From: Bacteroidales bacterium
GTDB taxonomy: Bacteria > Bacteroidota > Bacteroidia > Bacteroidales > Muribaculaceae
Direction: 5' to 3'
DNA length: 64,000 nt
Assembly: GCA_910575615.1 (NCBI GenBank)
Contig: CAJTEX010000011.1
Span: 42,739-106,738 of the forward strand
Part shown: piece by piece, positions 59,968 through 64,000 of the stretch
Layout of the letters: the number at the start of each line of letters is the position of its first letter
Position numbering within the stretch: position 1 is the first letter of the stretch
Made by a program: the position numbers and the translations under genes
Notes under the pieces: model-generated
Database searches by the model: none
What the model was told of the DNA's origin: nothing
Seen by the model: the letters and a program-made list of their open reading frames with translations, nothing else

Positions 59968-60576
59968 ATGGATATAAAACAATCGATGCGCGACATCCTG
60001 CTCGCTGAGAGCCGCGCGATAGAGAACATACCGGTGACCGACGACTATCCCCGCGCCGTGGGGCTGATTGTCGAGCATGTGGCCCGCAAGGGGGGCAAGC
60101 TGGTCACCTCCGGGATGGGCAAGGCCGGACAGATTGCGATGAACATCGCCACGACTTTCTGCTCCACAGGCATCCCGGCTGTAAATCTCCACCCGGCGGA
60201 GGCCCAACACGGCGACCTCGGCATCCTTCAGGCCGACGATGTGATGCTGCTGATCTCCAACTCGGGCAAGACCCGCGAGATCGTGGAGCTGGTCGACCTC
60301 GCCCGCAGGCTGATTCCGGCCATCCCAATCATCGTCATCACAGGCAACGCCGACAGCCCGCTGGCTGAGATGGCCGACGCCACGCTTTACACCGGCGGCG
60401 CGCCGGAGGTCTGCCCGCTCGGCCTGACCCCGACTACATCCACCACCATGATGACCGTCATCGGCGACGTGCTGGTCGTAAACGTGATGAAAGAGACCGG
60501 GTTCACCGCCCGGGAATATGCCCTGCGCCACCACGGCGGCTACCTCGGGCATGCCGCCCGTTCCCACGGGAAATGA
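59968..60576 (+). CDS. SIS-domain sugar phosphate isomerase-like protein (no CBS domains)
   Basis: A 202-aa protein matching the N-terminal half of KdsD/GutQ arabinose-5-phosphate isomerases: GGKLVTSGMGKAGQIAMNIATTFCSTG, HPAEAQHGDLGILQADDVMLLISNSGKTREIVELV and LGLTPTTSTTMMTVIGDVLVV. The two C-terminal CBS domains of KdsD are missing. Such stand-alone SIS proteins can still isomerise sugar phosphates. The next gene, ribH, begins within about 50 bases. The substrate is not known. Confidence 0.88.
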   Translation: MDIKQSMRDILLAESRAIENIPVTDDYPRAVGLIVEHVARKGGKLVTSGMGKAGQIAMNIATTFCSTGIPAVNLHPAEAQHGDLGILQADDVMLLISNSGKTREIVELVDLARRLIPAIPIIVITGNADSPLAEMADATLYTGGAPEVCPLGLTPTTSTTMMTVIGDVLVVNVMKETGFTAREYALRHHGGYLGHAARSHGK

Positions 60577-60626
60577 CCCCGGCGCCATTCATTTTTCAAG
60601 AAACCACAGACTTATACATAACAGAC

Positions 60627-61118
60627 ATGTCAACATCCCTTGCGGGAGCCGCCCCCAAAGGCAACCTCCCCAAAGTAGACAATATGCGCGTGGCCATCGT
60701 GGCCGCGGAATGGAACGGACATATCACCTCACGTCTCACCCAGGGGGCGATGGAGGTGTTCATGGCTGAAGGCTTCGCCGATGACCAGGTCGACTGCTAC
60801 GCGGTCCCCGGCGCGGTTGAGCTGACCTTCGCCGCCTCACAGCTGATTGAGTCGTCGCTCTACGACGCGGTAATAGTATTCGGATGCGTCATCCGTGGCG
60901 GCACCCCCCACTTCGACTACGTCTGCCAGAGCGTCACCCAGGGTGTCACCGCCCTTAACGCCGACTGCGACATCCCCGTTATATTCGGGGTGCTGACAGT
61001 AGACAACGAGCAAGACGCCCTCGACCGCGCAGGAGGCCCGCTGGGCAACAAAGGCTCCGAGGCCGCAGAGGCCGCCATCAAGATGCACGCATTCGCCCAA
61101 CATGTAAAATCTCTGTGA
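60627..61118 (+). CDS. ribH: 6,7-dimethyl-8-ribityllumazine synthase
   Basis: The penultimate step of riboflavin synthesis. The family core is present: VAIVAAEWNGHITSRLTQGAM, VPGAVELTFAASQLI, VFGCVIRGGTPHFDYVCQSV with catalytic His95, and PVIFGVLTVDNEQDALDRAGG. The ATG giving MSTSLAGAAPKG (163 aa) is chosen; an in-frame ATG 54 bases earlier overlaps the SIS stop (ATGA) and could also be used. The Gly in RGGTPH is often Glu in other RibH. Other riboflavin genes are absent from the window. Confidence 0.95.
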   Translation: MSTSLAGAAPKGNLPKVDNMRVAIVAAEWNGHITSRLTQGAMEVFMAEGFADDQVDCYAVPGAVELTFAASQLIESSLYDAVIVFGCVIRGGTPHFDYVCQSVTQGVTALNADCDIPVIFGVLTVDNEQDALDRAGGPLGNKGSEAAEAAIKMHAFAQHVKSL

Positions 61119-61825
61119 TGCTCACCCCCGCGCTGTATCTTTTTCCGGTTCCGCTCGACAACGACGCCCCGCTGGAGCGGTCGCTGCCGGCCTGTAACCT
61201 GGCCCCGTTGAGGGAAATCCGCCATTTCGTGGTGGAGAACGTGCGTTCGGCGCGGCGGTTCCTCAAGAAATGCGACCGCGACATCGACATAGACCGCATA
61301 GAGTTCACCGTTCTCGACGAGCATACCCGGCCCGAGGATGTCCCGGCGATGCTCCGCCCACTTGAGCAGGGGATGCCGATGGGGGTGATTTCCGAGGCCG
61401 GATGTCCGGCAGTCGCCGACCCGGGGGCAGACCTCGTGGCCGTCGCCCAGCGCCGCGGCCTGAAAGTGGTGCCGCTTGTCGGCCCGTCAAGCATCCTTCT
61501 GGCCCTGATGGGCTCGGGATTCAACGGCCAGAGCTTCGCCTTCAACGGCTACCTGCCCATCCACCAGCCCCAGCGCGGAGCAAAGCTGAAAGAGATGGAG
61601 CGCCGCATCATCAAGGAGCGCCAGACCCAGATTTTCATCGAGACCCCTTACCGCAACAATCGGCTGATTGCCGAACTCGCCTCCTCTTTGCCAGGCGACA
61701 GGCTGCTCTGCGTCGCCTCAGACCTTACCGGCGACAAGGAGCGGATTGTCACCCGCCCCCTTTCACGCTGGGCCAGGGAGACTCTCGATTTCGACAAGAT
61801 TCCGGCCATATTCCTCCTTTTCTAA
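61118..61825 (+). CDS. RsmI-like SAM-dependent methyltransferase
   Basis: A tetrapyrrole-methylase-fold enzyme resembling RsmI, which 2'-O-methylates 16S rRNA C1402. Visible are LYLFPVPLDND (the usual start is LYIVATPIGN), REIRHFVVENVRSARRFLK, GVISEAGCPAVADPGADLVAVAQRRGLKVVPLVGPSSILLALMGSGFNG in outline, and FIETPYRNNRLI. It is shorter (235 aa) than E. coli RsmI (286 aa) and lacks its C-terminal domain. This is the common Bacteroidetes SAM-methylase variant, so its target may differ. The start ATG overlaps the ribH stop (TGATG). Confidence 0.85.
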   Translation: MLTPALYLFPVPLDNDAPLERSLPACNLAPLREIRHFVVENVRSARRFLKKCDRDIDIDRIEFTVLDEHTRPEDVPAMLRPLEQGMPMGVISEAGCPAVADPGADLVAVAQRRGLKVVPLVGPSSILLALMGSGFNGQSFAFNGYLPIHQPQRGAKLKEMERRIIKERQTQIFIETPYRNNRLIAELASSLPGDRLLCVASDLTGDKERIVTRPLSRWARETLDFDKIPAIFLLF

Positions 61826-61840
61826 ACCTCAGACTGCAAG

Positions 61841-62917
61841 ATGGCCCGCTACAAGAAACGTCCCGGTTACAGCGAATCCGTGCCCGGATTGTTCGACGAC
61901 CTGGATGGCCCTGTGCTCTTCCCCGGCGCGGAGCCTCTGCCCACACATCCCGCCATCGAGCGGGCCGCGAGGCGCGAAGCCAACCTGCGCGGAAAGACGC
62001 TCGGCGAACGCCGCCGTCCGCAAGACATTTTCTCAGGCGAGGACTTCTCCCCGCTCGAACTCTCATCGACCATCGACCGGCTCAACTTCATATCCTTCGG
62101 CTCTGGCAGCTCGGGCAACTGCGCCTATGTCGGAGATGGCGAGGAGGGGTTACTGATTGACGCAGGTGTCGACGACACTACAGTCATCACCGAACTGCGC
62201 CGCCACGGCATCAAGATGGATTCCGTCAAGGGTATTGTCCTCACCCACGACCATTCCGACCATGTTAGGTTTGTCTACAAGCTCATACGCAAGCGCACCC
62301 ACATGCATGTCTACTGCACCCCCAAGACACTCAACGGGCTCTTGCGTCGCCACAGCATCTCAAACCGAATCAAAGACTACCACAGGGCAATCTACAAGGA
62401 ACACCCCTTCCGCATCGGCAACTTCACCCTCACGGCGTTCGAGGTGATGCACGACGGCTCTGACAACGCGGGGTTCTTCATCACCCGTGGCTCACACAAG
62501 ATGGCAGTCGCCACCGACCTGGGAAGCATATCCGAGCGCGCCGACTACTATATGCGCCAGGCCAACTACCTGATGATCGAGGCCAACTACGACGACGCGA
62601 TGCTCTCGGCGGGGAGCTATCCAGAATATCTCAAAGGGCGCATCCGCTCCGTCACCGGCCATCTCGACAACGCCGTGACCGCCCGTTACCTGCAAGAGAT
62701 CTATACCCCCTCACTGCGCAACATATTCCTCTGCCACCTGAGCAAAGACAACAACACACCTGAAATCGCCCTCAGGCAAGTCGAGGATGCCCTAACCGCA
62801 GCCGGAGCGACAGTCGGCGACGGCTCCAACTCCCCCTACGCCCGTATGGCCTCAGTGCAGCTCATCGCCCTCCCCCGCTACGACTCCACCCCTCTCATCC
62901 CCCTCACTCTGCGCTGA
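61841..62917 (+). CDS. MBL-fold metal-dependent hydrolase with N-terminal extension
   Basis: A 358-aa metallo-beta-lactamase-fold protein like YycJ/WalJ, a likely exonuclease or phosphodiesterase. The fold starts about residue 80 (LNFISFGSGSSGNCAYVGDG). The metal site is VLTHDHSDH (residues 134-141), with later ligands in TDLGSISERADY, MIEANYDDAML, TGHLDN and LCHLSKDNN. The first 80 residues are charged, Pro/Arg-rich and probably disordered, which is unusual for the family. It is the last gene of the run, 15 bases after the methylase gene. Confidence 0.88.
   Translation: MARYKKRPGYSESVPGLFDDLDGPVLFPGAEPLPTHPAIERAARREANLRGKTLGERRRPQDIFSGEDFSPLELSSTIDRLNFISFGSGSSGNCAYVGDGEEGLLIDAGVDDTTVITELRRHGIKMDSVKGIVLTHDHSDHVRFVYKLIRKRTHMHVYCTPKTLNGLLRRHSISNRIKDYHRAIYKEHPFRIGNFTLTAFEVMHDGSDNAGFFITRGSHKMAVATDLGSISERADYYMRQANYLMIEANYDDAMLSAGSYPEYLKGRIRSVTGHLDNAVTARYLQEIYTPSLRNIFLCHLSKDNNTPEIALRQVEDALTAAGATVGDGSNSPYARMASVQLIALPRYDSTPLIPLTLR

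Positions 62918-64000
<1,083 letters not shown>

Overview
This 64 kb window is chromosomal DNA from a GC-rich member of the order Bacteroidales, most likely the family Muribaculaceae (inference). Several lines support this. Promoters follow the Bacteroidetes pattern: a -33 TTTG or TTG, a spacer of about 20 bp, and a -7 element TAnnTTTG (clearest at 13726, 39615, 43748, 44665, 53309, 57017 and 59882). Five predicted secreted proteins end in type IX secretion (T9SS) sorting-like tails. There are many Bacteroidales-specific families (DUF4199, DUF6048/DUF6452, DUF4831). Housekeeping gene orders such as rimP-nusA-infB and recO/tRNA-Glu/rpsT are also present.

Layout. 0-2.3 kb: a secreted endonuclease I and a 56-residue 2[4Fe-4S] ferredoxin. 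2.4-6.1 kb, minus: a five-gene run of DUF4199, a GT2 glycosyltransferase, a DUF6452 lipoprotein, a DUF6048 protein and rpiB. 6.2-9.8 kb, plus: DUF3737 beta-helix, PatB/MalY C-S lyase and a MATE transporter. 9.8-13.8 kb, minus: TRIC channel, nth, pheS, adk, hpt. 13.8-15.7 kb: an AT-richer island with a HepT/MntA toxin-antitoxin pair and an outer-membrane barrel gene whose promoter carries a G8 tract. 15.9-22.6 kb, minus: a secreted subtilase followed by a 1503-residue GLUG-repeat protein, probably co-transcribed. 22.9-26.4 kb, plus: nnr, DUF4831 and a Crp/Fnr regulator. 26.6-33.6 kb, plus: a 1443-residue fibronectin/anchor-type secreted protein and a BspA-like leucine-rich-repeat protein.

33.9-39.5 kb, minus: rimP-nusA-infB-folK. 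39.6-44.6 kb, minus: a pore protein with an atypical filter, iron-type alcohol dehydrogenase, YciO-type Sua5 protein, SUI1/YciH factor, two lipoproteins and recO. 44.7-45.4 kb: two identical tRNA-Glu(UUC) genes flanking rpsT. 45.4-45.9 kb: repeat-rich DNA with an (ATACC)14 microsatellite, a 253-bp multi-arm inverted-repeat element and 12-bp tandem repeats. 45.9-48.4 kb: queA (minus) and a divergent ArgC-like protein (plus). 48.5-53.1 kb, minus: an exopolysaccharide start module (MraY/WecA-like transferase, Wza-type export lipoprotein, Wzc-type tyrosine kinase). 53.4-62.9 kb, plus: speA, truA, acyl-ACP thioesterase, menA, recF, dciA, hotdog thioesterase, SIS isomerase, ribH, RsmI-like methylase and an MBL hydrolase. 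63.4 kb to the end: an IS4-family transposase cut by the window edge.

The most unusual signal is a pair of related intergenic elements (33741-33885 and 45627-45879). They can fold into nested stems, and at least two base-pair differences between the copies preserve pairing, which suggests a selected structure rather than random repeat DNA. Other points of note are a (Cys-Glu)6 insertion in TruA, a G8 tract in a promoter, a pore lacking the potassium-channel signature, an ArgC homologue without its conserved histidine motif, and a hairpin at the start of the rimP-nusA-infB transcript.
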